Source of the DNA: Clostridium thermosuccinogenes
GTDB lineage: Bacteria; Bacillota; Clostridia; Acetivibrionales; DSM-5807
DNA length: 64,000 nucleotides
Direction of reading: 5' to 3'
Assembly (NCBI RefSeq): GCF_002896855.1
Contig: NZ_CP021850.1
Coordinates: 955,665 to 1,019,664, forward strand
In this document: one piece after another, positions 46,282 to 55,332 of the stretch
Layout: the number at the start of each line of letters is the position of its first letter
Numbering within the stretch: the first letter of the stretch is position 1
Made by a program: the position numbers and the translations under genes
Notes under the pieces: model-generated
What the model saw: only the letters and a program-made list of their open reading frames with translations
The model's database searches: none
Told to the model about the DNA's origin: nothing

Positions 46282-47088
46282 ATGAACATCATCACCAGCA
46301 GCCAAAACCCTGTGGTGAAAGAGGTAAAATCGCTGAAAATCAGGAAGCACAGAGATGAAAAAGGCCTTTTCTTTATTGAGGGCACAAGGTTTGTGGAAGA
46401 GGCCCTTAAAGAAAAGGCTGGAATATGCAAAATTGTGATTACGGATGCGTTCCATGCCAATCCTGCTAATGGTGAGCTGTTAAACCGCATAAAATCAGCC
46501 GGATATGAAACTTATATACTGTCCGACCGCTTGTTCAGGGAAATATCCGATACGGAAAACCCCCAGGGGATACTTGCCGTAATCAGAAGGAAGACTTATA
46601 GCCTTGAGGATATATTATCCGGAAGCAGTTTTCTTCTTATTTTGGATTCCCTGCAGGACCCCGGCAATCTGGGTACCATAATAAGGACGGCGGATGCGGC
46701 AGGAATCGACGGGGTTATCCTATCCAAAGGCTCTGTTGATTTATATAACCCGAAAGTGCTCCGGTCAACCATGGGATCGGTGTTTCATGTCCCAGCGCTC
46801 TATACCGATGACCTGATGAAAGCTATTGGCATTGTAAAATCCGCAGGTTTTAAGGTTTATGCCGCCCATCTCAAGGGCAAGACCAGCTATTTCGATGTGG
46901 ATTTGAAAAAGAATATTGCCGTCATAATAGGCAATGAAGCCAACGGAATCAGGGAGGAAGTTGCAGAACAGGCGGATATGCTGGTTAAGATACCTATGTC
47001 CGGAAAGGCAGAGTCCCTGAATGCTTCCGTGGCTGCCGGCCTGCTTATGTATGAGGTTGTGCGCAGCCGGTTAAAGGGGGATTCGTAA
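46282..47088 (+). CDS. SpoU/TrmH-family RNA 2'-O-methyltransferase
   Basis: This 268-residue knotted methyltransferase transfers a methyl group from SAM to ribose in rRNA or tRNA. An N-terminal RNA-binding domain (1-95) precedes the SPOUT domain, whose three motifs are visible: DSLQDPGNLGTIIRTADAAG, IGNEANGI and IPMSGKAESLNASVAA. The location directly behind rplT suggests a ribosomal RNA target and shared transcription. RlmB or YsgA-type function is likely, but the exact site is unknown. Confidence 0.92.
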   Translation: MNIITSSQNPVVKEVKSLKIRKHRDEKGLFFIEGTRFVEEALKEKAGICKIVITDAFHANPANGELLNRIKSAGYETYILSDRLFREISDTENPQGILAVIRRKTYSLEDILSGSSFLLILDSLQDPGNLGTIIRTADAAGIDGVILSKGSVDLYNPKVLRSTMGSVFHVPALYTDDLMKAIGIVKSAGFKVYAAHLKGKTSYFDVDLKKNIAVIIGNEANGIREEVAEQADMLVKIPMSGKAESLNASVAAGLLMYEVVRSRLKGDS

Positions 47089-47283
47089 TATCTTCTGCAT
47101 CATACCGAAACTAACATAGTTTCAAAGAATAGAGGAAATTCTGTCGCATTTGGGAATTCAGAGCCTTCCAAACCCTATTTTCCAAAAAAGTGCATTTCCA
47201 ATACTAATACCGCTTATCCAATCATATATAAATATGGATGCATTTTATTTGCAGAAATATTTGAAGAAAGAGTTGAGTTTTAT

Positions 47284-48294
47284 ATGGGGTTGGATATCGT
47301 CGGTTTGATTTTAAGCCTTGCCATCATATTAATCTTTTGTGAGGTATTTACCAACGGCATTGAATGGCTTGGAAAAAAGCTCAGAGTAGGGGATGGGGTT
47401 GTAGGCAGCATTTTTTCCGCAGTGGGAACATGTCTTCCTGAGACTACCATACCTGTTGTGGCTCTTCTGTTTTCAAAGGATATGTCCCCGTCCACCGATA
47501 TAGGGGTCGGGGCGATAATAGGAGCGCCTTTCATGCTTTGTACCCTTGCCTTTTTCATCACCGGGATGAGCGTCCTCATCTTCGCCAAAAAGAGAAGATA
47601 TGGAGTTTCGATGAATGTGAACGGTAAAATATTCAAGCGGGACATGGGCTTTTTTATTGTGAACTACAGCCTCGGAGTGCTGGCATCGTTTATCAGCATA
47701 GCATATGTCAGAAAGCTTGTTGGTATTTTGCTTATCGCATGTTATTTTTATTACATAATTCTTACGGTAAAGAATGATAAACATGAGCACGGCAAGCTTG
47801 AAAAGCTTTATTTCCAGAAGTACTTGAATCTGAAGCCATCTCTTTTGGTGATTTCGCTGCAGGTGCTGGCGGCGCTCACAGGTATTGTCTTTGGCGCCGA
47901 CCTGTTTATAGATAACATCCGGACCTTATCGGATTATCTGGGTATATCTCCTCTGGTGCTATCCCTTGTGATAACCCCTGTGGCAACAGAGCTTCCGGAG
48001 AAGTTCAACAGCGTCATATGGATAAGAAAAGGCAAAGATACGCTGGCTATTGGCAACATAACCGGAGCTATGGTGTTCCAGAGCTGCATACCTGTTTCCA
48101 TCGGCATATTTGTCACTCCCTGGCAGCTGGATATGAAATTGATCATAAACGCTTTACTGGCGATATTATCCGGAACTATGAATTTCCTGTGGATGGCTGT
48201 AAAAAGGAAAACCAGCCCTGCTCCGCTGATTTTCAGCGGTTTTTTCTATGCGGTGTTTGTCTGCTTCCTGCTGTTTATAAGGTTAGGAGGATGA
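47284..48294 (+). CDS. CaCA-superfamily sodium/calcium antiporter-like protein
   Basis: This 336-residue protein has about ten membrane helices arranged as two inverted halves. Each half has an alpha motif: SIFSAVGTCLPETTIPVVAL (first) and VTPVATELPEKFNSVIW (second), with the acidic residues that bind cations. It would exchange Ca2+ or other cations for Na+ or H+. No strong ribosome binding site was seen before ATG 47284. It stands alone between the methyltransferase and a leftward operon. Confidence 0.88.
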   Translation: MGLDIVGLILSLAIILIFCEVFTNGIEWLGKKLRVGDGVVGSIFSAVGTCLPETTIPVVALLFSKDMSPSTDIGVGAIIGAPFMLCTLAFFITGMSVLIFAKKRRYGVSMNVNGKIFKRDMGFFIVNYSLGVLASFISIAYVRKLVGILLIACYFYYIILTVKNDKHEHGKLEKLYFQKYLNLKPSLLVISLQVLAALTGIVFGADLFIDNIRTLSDYLGISPLVLSLVITPVATELPEKFNSVIWIRKGKDTLAIGNITGAMVFQSCIPVSIGIFVTPWQLDMKLIINALLAILSGTMNFLWMAVKRKTSPAPLIFSGFFYAVFVCFLLFIRLGG

Positions 48295-48344
48295 TGTATA
48301 ACCCTTTGGGTGCCATAGCAAGCAGCAAGATGCCTTCGTCTCTG

Positions 48345-48734
48345 TTATAAGATATTTTTAAGAGTAAGAGCTTCCTTTTCAGGTATATGCCTTATATACA
48401 GCCTTAATGTTTCTATTTCAGCCAGAGCGGGGGAAATATCGCGGTTTTCGATGTACTGGGACATCCTGGCTATAGTGGAGTCGATGTTGTCCACTTCCTG
48501 ATGGTCAAGAAGCATGGACCAGCTGGTTTCGGCTTTTTCCCAATCCTCTGTGAGAGCTTTCAGCTTATTTAACGCATCCTCCCACATGCCATCTTTCATG
48601 CTTTTTTCAATGGCAGAGATTTGGCTGTCCAGGTGTTTCGATGTTGAAGCGAGAGAGTTCTGTGCGCAAGTGCCGGCAATGAAGACGGCGGCAACAATGA
48701 GTGCAATTGACGAGATGATTTTTAAAGTATGCAT
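48345..48734 (-). CDS. DUF4363 family protein
   Basis: This 129-residue protein has one N-terminal membrane helix or signal anchor (about residues 5-25) followed by a helical region with DSQISAIEKSMKDGMWEDALNKL, the typical DUF4363 pattern. Function is unknown. ATG 48734 was chosen because AAAGGAG lies just upstream inside the preceding gene. It follows the DUF421 gene with one base between stop and start, a pairing common in clostridia and linked to sporulating species. Confidence 0.8.
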   Translation of the reverse strand: MHTLKIISSIALIVAAVFIAGTCAQNSLASTSKHLDSQISAIEKSMKDGMWEDALNKLKALTEDWEKAETSWSMLLDHQEVDNIDSTIARMSQYIENRDISPALAEIETLRLYIRHIPEKEALTLKNIL

Positions 48735-48735
48735 T

Positions 48736-49410
48736 CTATCGCTCCTTTCGTTGTAAAAACAGATTGCCGGAAGAATCCAGGCTGGCAAAAAGTACATCCC
48801 TGGCATCGCTGATTCCGTGTTTTGCCAACTCGGATTTCAGCCAGTTTTCGTCCACACCTGCTTTATCCAGATCTTTTTTGCTTACATAACCATCGTTGAT
48901 TAAAACCAGGGGCAAACCTTCATATTGTGCCGGTATATTCATATCCTGAAGGGTTAACGGACGTTTCTGAGCTTTTGGCAGTACACTCAGCTGACCGTTG
49001 GTTTCCAGGATGGCATACTCCACATCGGCAATATTATAGATATCCTTGCTTCTCAGCTGTTCCAACAGGTCATTTATGGTATACATTTCCCTTCTTAAAA
49101 CCGATTCGTTGATTTTACCCTTTTCTATGAGGATGCTGGGCTTTCCGCATATTATTCCTCTCGCTTTGACGCTTTTTAGTGAAATCAGTGACATCGCAAG
49201 CTGTGCGATCAGAAGCGTAAAAATTGGTATTATTCCATTGACTAGAGGAATTCCGGTATTCTGCATAGGCACGGCAGCGAGGTCGGAAATCAATATGGCA
49301 ACCACCAGTTCAAAAGGCTGAAGCTCGCCAATTTGCCTCTTGCCCATCAATCTCATAACCACGATGACTACTGCATATAGAATTAGCGTCCTTACAAAGA
49401 CTACCAGCAC
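48736..49410 (-). CDS. DUF421 (YetF-like) membrane protein
   Basis: This 224-residue protein has three N-terminal membrane helices, the conserved GKRQIGELQPFELVVAILISDLA segment, and a cytoplasmic C-terminal domain starting at GIICGKPSILIEKGKIN. These are hallmarks of DUF421/YetF proteins, which in Bacillus spores relate to germination properties. The start is a GTG with AAAGGATG upstream. It forms an operon with the DUF4363 gene. Confidence 0.88.
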   Translation of the reverse strand: MLVVFVRTLILYAVVIVVMRLMGKRQIGELQPFELVVAILISDLAAVPMQNTGIPLVNGIIPIFTLLIAQLAMSLISLKSVKARGIICGKPSILIEKGKINESVLRREMYTINDLLEQLRSKDIYNIADVEYAILETNGQLSVLPKAQKRPLTLQDMNIPAQYEGLPLVLINDGYVSKKDLDKAGVDENWLKSELAKHGISDARDVLFASLDSSGNLFLQRKER

Positions 49411-49591
49411 ATAATCATCCTTTCTTACTATATGAACAGTAATATTGTTTCATTTTATTTTTGCAAAATTCCCGGAGTATTATTCCAAGCACTGATGGCC
49501 TGTCAAAACTCATTTCAACAGAGCTTATTAGCAACTGCAGATTTTGGGCATAATATGTTCGGACGGTTTTAAATTGCGGCAGGGAGAGATT

Positions 49592-50206
49592 ATGCAGGTT
49601 ATTATCATCGGATGTGGAAAGGTTGGCGCAAGGCTTGCAAAGGTTATGTATGAAAAAGGGCACGATGTCGTAATTGTGGACAAAGACAGCAGATATTTTG
49701 ACCGGCTGGGTCCGGAATTCGACGGTGTGACCGTTACAGGTGTGCCCATAGACCAGGATGTGTTGAAACAGGCCGGGATTGAAACTGCTGATGCCCTGGT
49801 GGCAGTCACACCGGATGATAACACAAATATCATGGTATGCCAGGTGGCAAAGGAGATTTTCAGGGTGCCGAAGGTTATAGCCAGAATTTACAGCCCTGAG
49901 AGGGAAGGAGTTTTCCAAGAGTTTGGTTTGGAGACCATATGCCCCACAAATATTACTGTAGACTTCATCTGTTCAATGGTTTTTAAGGAGAATGAAGTTT
50001 CAACCCATACCATAGGAAAGGATTTGATTGCTTTCAGAAGCTATAGGATTGAAAGCGAAGGAGATATAAAAAAAATCAACCAATCGGGTACAATGGGCAA
50101 TACTTTATTATTTGGGATCATAAGAGATGGAAAATTCCTGTTTCCCAATGGGAGCACAAAAATAGCCCGGGGCGACATTGCCATCATGGCGGAAAAAACA
50201 GATTAA
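49592..50206 (+). CDS. Single-RCK potassium channel regulator (KtrA/CeoB-like), first copy
   Basis: This 204-residue protein has one TrkA-N domain (GCGKVG nucleotide motif near residue 7, acidic VDKD after strand 2) and one TrkA-C domain. It would form part of an octameric ring that gates a Ktr/Trk-type K+ channel. ATG 49592 was preferred because AGGGAGAG precedes it; the upstream in-frame codons from 49544 look non-coding. The second copy follows 18 bases later, so the ring may be mixed. Confidence 0.9.
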   Translation: MQVIIIGCGKVGARLAKVMYEKGHDVVIVDKDSRYFDRLGPEFDGVTVTGVPIDQDVLKQAGIETADALVAVTPDDNTNIMVCQVAKEIFRVPKVIARIYSPEREGVFQEFGLETICPTNITVDFICSMVFKENEVSTHTIGKDLIAFRSYRIESEGDIKKINQSGTMGNTLLFGIIRDGKFLFPNGSTKIARGDIAIMAEKTD

Positions 50207-50224
50207 AAAGGTTGGAGTTCAAGC

Positions 50225-50884
50225 ATGCATATAATAATTGCCGGTGGAGGGAAGATCGGGTATTATCTCTCAAAGACCCTACTGTCATTCAAACACAAGG
50301 TGAGTGTGATTGAACGGAATGAGGATTTATGCGTAAAACTGGCCAATGAGTTGAATATACCGGTGATAAAGGGTGATGCTACCAATATTGCTGGTTTGCA
50401 GGATGTGGGTACGGATAGGGCTGATATATTCATAGCAGTCACCGGAAGGGATGAGGACAATTTGATAGCATGCCAGCTGGCTAAAAGGAATTTCAAAGTG
50501 AGAAGAACGATTGCCCGGGTGAATAATCCCAAAAATATAGAGGTGTTTGAACGGCTGGGGGTTGATACTGCGGTAAGCAGCACATCGATAATAGCCGACT
50601 TGATCGAACAGGAAGTGGACTATGTAGGAATGAAAACCTTGATGAAGCTGAGAAACGGCAAGGTGGTATTGAATGAAATCCAGATTACCGGAAAAAGCCC
50701 TGTGTGCAACAAGAGGCTAAAGGATATAAATATACCGAAAGACTGCATAGTCATATCTATAATAAGGGATGATGGTATCATCATACCTGGCGAACATACT
50801 ATAATTCGAGATTCGGATGTGATAATTGCCGTATCCTCCGAGGAGGCCCAGCAGGATTTGAAGGATTACTTTTTGGGGGTATAA
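50225..50884 (+). CDS. Single-RCK potassium channel regulator (CeoC-like), second copy
   Basis: This 219-residue RCK protein has the nucleotide motif GGGKIG, the acidic residue after strand 2 (IERNED), and a TrkA-C domain ending in DLKDYFLGV. It pairs with the gene just upstream, an arrangement like CeoB-CeoC of Actinobacteria. The likely membrane partner is the KtrB/TrkH-like gene at 52734-54095, transcribed the other way beyond tyrS. Confidence 0.9.
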   Translation: MHIIIAGGGKIGYYLSKTLLSFKHKVSVIERNEDLCVKLANELNIPVIKGDATNIAGLQDVGTDRADIFIAVTGRDEDNLIACQLAKRNFKVRRTIARVNNPKNIEVFERLGVDTAVSSTSIIADLIEQEVDYVGMKTLMKLRNGKVVLNEIQITGKSPVCNKRLKDINIPKDCIVISIIRDDGIIIPGEHTIIRDSDVIIAVSSEEAQQDLKDYFLGV

Positions 50885-50974
50885 ATGGATATTGACTTTT
50901 GAAGTGAAAGTCATTATATTTATTAATAAGTTTACTTATGTGAAGAATAGGCCTATGTGAAAACCAAATATTTT

Positions 50975-51236
50975 ATAGCGATGAAGAATACAGTAGCGCT
51001 TCATGGTTACAAGAACAATTCCGACGAGGCATGACAGCCGGGATGATGTTCATGAGAGAGCAGGTTGGTAGGTGAAAAACCTGCAGCACATGAAGTGGTG
51101 AATTACAATTTCGAGCAGTGCATTAAAAGATGCACCGGGTAAGACCGTTATATCCTGTTGAGGCACTTTTTTTTAAAGTGTAAAGTAAGGTGGTACCACG
51201 AGCCGTTTCGTCCTTATAGGGGTGAAACGGCTTTTT
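50975..51236 (+). ncRNA. Tyrosyl T-box leader of tyrS
   Basis: The conserved T-box element AAGTAAGGTGGTACCACG lies at 51183-51200 and is followed by a terminator (GCCGTTTC 51202-51209 with GAAACGGC 51224-51231, then T residues). A TAC tyrosine codon at 51104-51106 in the 3' side of stem I fits as specifier. Uncharged tRNA-Tyr would bind and allow transcription of tyrS (established mechanism for the class). Confidence 0.88.
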
Positions 51237-51422
51237 GATTAGCATGGAATATAGGGCTTGTCGGTAAAAGGCCTTATAGGTAAATGCGTTTTGAAGTATA
51301 GCTTGATATTTTGGCTTATCAGAGATGAGCAGCCTTTGATATTATTGACGGAGCCGATATATATTTCATGCGTATCTATATAGTTTTTGGAATAATTGAT
51401 TTTAAATAAGGAGTGTATTGTT

Positions 51423-52652
51423 ATGGGTAATGTTTATGATGTTCTAAAGGAAAGGGGTTTTATACAGCAGGTAACTCACGAAGAGCCGGTGAGGGAACTC
51501 CTGGGCAAGGAAAAAGTGACCTTTTACATCGGTTTTGATGCTACTGCCGACAGCTTGCATGTGGGACACTTCCTTCAGCTGATGGTAATGGCCCATATGC
51601 AGAAAGCCGGACACAGGCCTATTGCGCTGATAGGCGGCGGTACGACAATGGTGGGCGACCCCACTGGCAAGACCGACATGAGAAAAATGCTGACCAGGGA
51701 AGAAATCCAGGCAAACAGCGAGAAATTTAAGGCACAGATTTCAAAATTCATTGATTTCAGCGACGGAAAGGCAATAATGGTGGATAATGCCGACTGGCTG
51801 CTTAATTTGAACTATATAGAGTTTTTAAGGGAGATAGGCGTCCACTTTTCAGTAAACAGAATGCTCACCGCTGAGTGCTTCAAGAGCAGGCTGGAGGGAA
51901 AAGGACTTTCCTTTATTGAATTCAACTACATGTTGATGCAGAGCTATGACTTCCTGGTTTTGTACAGGAAATACGGCTGTGTGCTTGAGCTGGGAGGCGA
52001 CGATCAATGGTCCAACATTATTGGCGGTGTGGAGCTGATAAGAAGGGTGGAAGGTAAGGATGCCTACGGAATGACCTTCACTCTTCTGACCAACTCGGAA
52101 GGCAAAAAGATGGGCAAAACCGAAAAGGGCGCATTGTGGCTCGATCCCAACAAGACTTCTCCCTATGATTTCTACCAGTACTGGAGAAATGTCCCGGACA
52201 GCGATGTGGAAAAATGCCTGGCTCTGCTGACATTCCTTCCTATGGATGAGGTGAGAAGGCTGGGTTCACTGAAGGATGCGGAAATAAACGAAGCTAAGAA
52301 GGTACTGGCCTATGAGGTAACCAGGATTGTGCATGGGGAAGAGGAGGCTATCAAAGCTCAAAAGGCAGCCGAAGCACTTTTTGGCGGGGCTGGAGATATG
52401 AGCAGCATCCCGTCGGTGGAAGTTTCCGAGAAAGACTTAGAACAGGGTATAAAGCTGATTGATCTGGCAGTTATTGCTGGGCTCACCCCTTCCAAGAGCG
52501 AAGCAAGAAGAGCAATACAGCAGGGTGGAATGAGTGTAAACGGCAAAAAAGTGACAGACATTGATACCGTAGTAGGAAAAGCTGATCTTGAGGATGGCCA
52601 TATATTGCTGCAGAGGGGCAAAAAGAGCTTCTGCAGAGTTGTGGTGAAATAA
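51423..52652 (+). CDS. tyrS: Tyrosyl-tRNA synthetase
   Basis: This 409-residue class I synthetase charges tRNA-Tyr. The HIGH-type motif is HVGH (residues 46-49), the KMSKS-type loop reads KMGKT at about residue 230, and an S4 RNA-binding domain closes the protein ([24 protein letters not shown]). ATG 51423 follows AAGGAGTG; an earlier in-frame codon lacks a ribosome binding site. Expression is controlled by the T-box leader. Confidence 0.97.
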   Translation: MGNVYDVLKERGFIQQVTHEEPVRELLGKEKVTFYIGFDATADSLHVGHFLQLMVMAHMQKAGHRPIALIGGGTTMVGDPTGKTDMRKMLTREEIQANSEKFKAQISKFIDFSDGKAIMVDNADWLLNLNYIEFLREIGVHFSVNRMLTAECFKSRLEGKGLSFIEFNYMLMQSYDFLVLYRKYGCVLELGGDDQWSNIIGGVELIRRVEGKDAYGMTFTLLTNSEGKKMGKTEKGALWLDPNKTSPYDFYQYWRNVPDSDVEKCLALLTFLPMDEVRRLGSLKDAEINEAKKVLAYEVTRIVHGEEEAIKAQKAAEALFGGAGDMSSIPSVEVSEKDLEQGIKLIDLAVIAGLTPSKSEARRAIQQGGMSVNGKKVTDIDTVVGKADLEDGHILLQRGKKSFCRVVVK

Positions 52653-52660
52653 CTTAAATT

Positions 52661-52698
52661 AAAAAACAACCAGGCATATAAGTTGCCTGGTTGTTTTT
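52661..52698. terminator. Bidirectional terminator between tyrS and ktrB
   Basis: A 12-bp perfect stem (52664-52675 with 52685-52696; AAACAACCAGGC side first) has T residues on one side and A residues on the other, so it can end transcripts from both convergent genes. Confidence 0.8.
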
Positions 52699-52733
52699 GT
52701 ACTGATATCACTCCTGTTGTAGCAAATAATCAA

Positions 52734-54095
52734 TCATCCCACCATGATTTTCCCTTCAGGATATACCATATCGGCATCCTTCCTGTTCGCCTTTATGCTT
52801 AAAGCTATTGCAAAGCTTAAGGGTCCGACCCTTCCAAAAAACATTGTGAGCATAAACAATGCCTTGGTAATGTCGTGGGAGACTGGAGTGATGCCTGTGG
52901 ACATCCCTGCCGTGCTAAAACAGGAAACGACTTCGAAAAGGATATCTATAAAGCTGGCATCTTCCAGCACCATGAGAAAAGCAGCAGCTATCACTATTAT
53001 ACCAATACTAAGGACGACAATGGTCAGAGCTTTGTTTACGATATTCTGGGATATCCTGCGCCTTAAAATGACGGTATTACTCAGCCCTCTGACCTGGGAT
53101 ATGACCGCCGCCCATAAAACGCTAATGGTGGTGACCTTCACGCCCCCGCCGGTGGAACCCGGAGCGGCACCTATAAACATAAGCATTATGGTGGCAGCTT
53201 TTGTTATATCCCTCATACCATTAAGGGGCAGGGAGTTGAATCCCGCCGTCCTTGCGGAGATCGAATGGAATAGAGCCGCATTTATTTTTTCCGGCAGGCT
53301 CAGAGCGCCCATTGTCAACGGGTTATCGTGCTCAAATATGAAGAAAAATATGGCTCCGAAAGCTGTTAAAAAACCGCTCATCATCAGAACCACCTTGGTG
53401 TGCAGGTAAAGGTTCCTGGTTTTCCTGAAATCATACAGGTCCTTCCAGACTATGAACCCCAATCCTCCTATAAAAATCAATATTGCAATTGTATACAGGA
53501 CCATGGGGTTATCATTATATTCAACGAGGTTTTTATATCCGCCTATTATGTCCATTCCCGCATTGCAAAAGGCAGACACGGAATGGAATATTCCCATGTA
53601 TATTCCCCTTGGGCCATATTCCGGCACAAAACTTACAGAAAGCAGAACAGCTCCGACAAGTTCTATTCCGAGGGCGGCCAGTATCACATTTTTAACCATG
53701 TTTGTAACACCTTCAAAGGTGAAATAGTTCAATGACTCCTGAGCCAGCAGCATTCCCTTCAGGCTTAATTTTTTTCCCATTATTGAGTAAAGAAATGTGG
53801 TCAGAGTTACTATCCCAAGGCCCCCTGCCTGGATTAAGCATAAAATTACTATCTGTCCGAACAGGGACCAATGAGTCCCGGTATCTACTACTATAAGCCC
53901 GGTTACACAGGATGCCGCAGTTGCCGTAAAAAGCGCATCAACATAGCGGACGCTCTGTCCGTCGCTGGAAGATACAGGAAGCCACAGCAAAAGAGAGCCT
54001 ATGAGCACTAAAGCCGCAAAGCTCGAAACTATCAGGCTTGTTGGTGAAAACCTCACAATCTTGTTGTTCTTCCTTTTATATAGAATTTCTGCCAT
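52734..54095 (-). CDS. ktrB: KtrB/TrkH-type potassium uptake channel
   Basis: This 453-residue membrane protein forms a K+ uptake pathway. Four filter loops are visible: TAASCVTGLIVVDTG, SAFCNAGMDII, SARTAGFNSLPLN and SCFSTAGMSTGIT. The pattern is closer to KtrB than to the TrkH at 17484. ATG 54095 follows AAAGGCGGG on the minus strand; 25 further in-frame codons upstream are probably not translated. It faces tyrS. Its gating ring probably comes from the two RCK genes at 49592-50884. Confidence 0.92.
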   Translation of the reverse strand: MAEILYKRKNNKIVRFSPTSLIVSSFAALVLIGSLLLWLPVSSSDGQSVRYVDALFTATAASCVTGLIVVDTGTHWSLFGQIVILCLIQAGGLGIVTLTTFLYSIMGKKLSLKGMLLAQESLNYFTFEGVTNMVKNVILAALGIELVGAVLLSVSFVPEYGPRGIYMGIFHSVSAFCNAGMDIIGGYKNLVEYNDNPMVLYTIAILIFIGGLGFIVWKDLYDFRKTRNLYLHTKVVLMMSGFLTAFGAIFFFIFEHDNPLTMGALSLPEKINAALFHSISARTAGFNSLPLNGMRDITKAATIMLMFIGAAPGSTGGGVKVTTISVLWAAVISQVRGLSNTVILRRRISQNIVNKALTIVVLSIGIIVIAAAFLMVLEDASFIDILFEVVSCFSTAGMSTGITPVSHDITKALFMLTMFFGRVGPLSFAIALSIKANRKDADMVYPEGKIMVG

Positions 54096-54392
54096 CGCAA
54101 ACCCGCCTTTGCCCAATGTTATCGAATTTGAAATGCAATAGGGATATAGAGGCGAAAGACTTCCTGACACCTTGTTATAATGCCGGCAACATAAAAATAT
54201 TATATGGATGCGATGCGGATTATATAATATAAAACCAGAATTTTGCGATAAATGGCTGGACAGCCAAGTTCAGGATTTGTGATATTTCGATAAAATTAGA
54301 TGAATATAATCGTTGATTAAGCAAAACATAGGTATTATAGCGGATAAGAAAAATCATTGTGGTAGATCATTCTATTGAGGGAGGTATGATGC

Positions 54393-54554
54393 ATGCAATG
54401 TAAAGACTGCAGCAAATTTAAGCCACTGGACAGGATGGAAGCAGGATCGGAGATTTCTCCCGATCTAAAAGCGGTCAAGGGAAAATGCACTGTTAGTAAC
54501 AAGAATTGCTCATCTAATGACAACTGCGGTTGCGGTAGTTTTTCAAAAAAATAA
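54393..54554 (+). CDS. Cys-rich 53-residue protein
   Basis: ATG 54393 has an excellent ribosome binding site (GAGGGAGGT, seven bases away) and the frame is followed by a strong terminator. The protein has six Cys: CKDC near the N terminus, a KGKC at residue 32, C39, and a terminal CGC. It could bind a metal or an iron-sulfur cluster. The CxxC plus GKC layout loosely resembles the small subunits of benzylsuccinate-synthase-type glycyl radical enzymes, but no partner is present, so I leave the function open. Confidence 0.7.
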   Translation: MQCKDCSKFKPLDRMEAGSEISPDLKAVKGKCTVSNKNCSSNDNCGCGSFSKK

Positions 54555-54563
54555 AAGAACGGA

Positions 54564-54604
54564 AGAAGCGATAGGAGAAATATCTCCTACCGCTTCTATT
54601 TTTG
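54564..54604 (+). terminator. Terminator after the Cys-rich gene
   Basis: AGAAGCG then TAGGAG (54564-54577) pairs with CTCCTA then CGCTTCT (54584-54597) with one mismatch, followed by a T-run. Confidence 0.8.
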
Positions 54605-54763
54605 TTCAATTATACAGGCTTTAAGCTGCGTTTTTAAAAGCACAGCATTGATTAATGTTTCCATTAGACAAACTGTGAGTTTCATCGATAACTGCCATTG
54701 CTGCAATGATACGGTATTAGTTATCGGCATTGCCAGCTGATAAAGCCTGATAATTGTTTTATA

Positions 54764-54970
54764 TTACCTGCTGGTATCTCCTCTACGTTCTGTAGGGTAG
54801 CTGTTTCCAGTGTAAGCCTGGAATACCTTTCTTACGATGTTTCCACCTATCTTACCTGCTTCCCTAGCTGATATATCTCCGTTGTAACCCTGTTTGAGGT
54901 TAACACCAACTTCTCTTGCTATTTCGTATTTCATGTTTTCGAATGCAGTTTTGCTGTTGTTGTTTGCCAT
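54764..54970 (-). CDS. Small acid-soluble spore protein, alpha/beta type
   Basis: This 68-residue protein coats spore DNA and protects it from UV. The conserved cleavage site for the GPR protease (KYEIARE near residue 14) and the DNA-binding GGNIVRKVFQAY segment are visible. Minus-strand AAGGAGGTG precedes the ATG. A CATAATA on the minus strand at 55012-55018 resembles a forespore sigma-G -10 box, but no matching -35 was confirmed. This gene proves a spore-forming host. Confidence 0.95.
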   Translation of the reverse strand: MANNNSKTAFENMKYEIAREVGVNLKQGYNGDISAREAGKIGGNIVRKVFQAYTGNSYPTERRGDTSR

Positions 54971-55332
54971 GATATCACCTCCTTGTTATTTATTGTTTCT
55001 AAATCATACCGTATTATGAGTAGAAAGATTTGCCTGCAAAAGCTGGCTTTGGTGCAGGATTTTTCGATCAATAATTTCGTTGTCACATTGGGAGCTTCAT
55101 CAGTAAATATTGCATGCAAATATAATATAAGCTTTGATGAAACAGCTTATACAGCCTTTATTTTAGATAATTCCAAATAGAATCAATAAAGTATCGGTGA
55201 AATCTCTTTCCTTTGTGACCGGATTGACATATGCAAATGATATAAATCACAGCAATAACTTTTGGCGGATGGTATGATATAGACAGAAGAAAGATGAAAG
55301 CGGTGTAGTTAACATACAGGGAGGATTTTATT
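54971..55332. other. Divergent spacer between spore protein and ferredoxin genes
   Basis: About 360 bases carry the two ribosome binding sites and presumably both promoters. Apart from the possible sporulation -10 box near 55012, nothing was recognised. Confidence 0.4.

Noticed and set aside
54700-54763. Short inverted repeat after the spore protein gene
   Set aside because: Only a five-base TTATC/GATAA stem with a long loop; too weak to call as a terminator.
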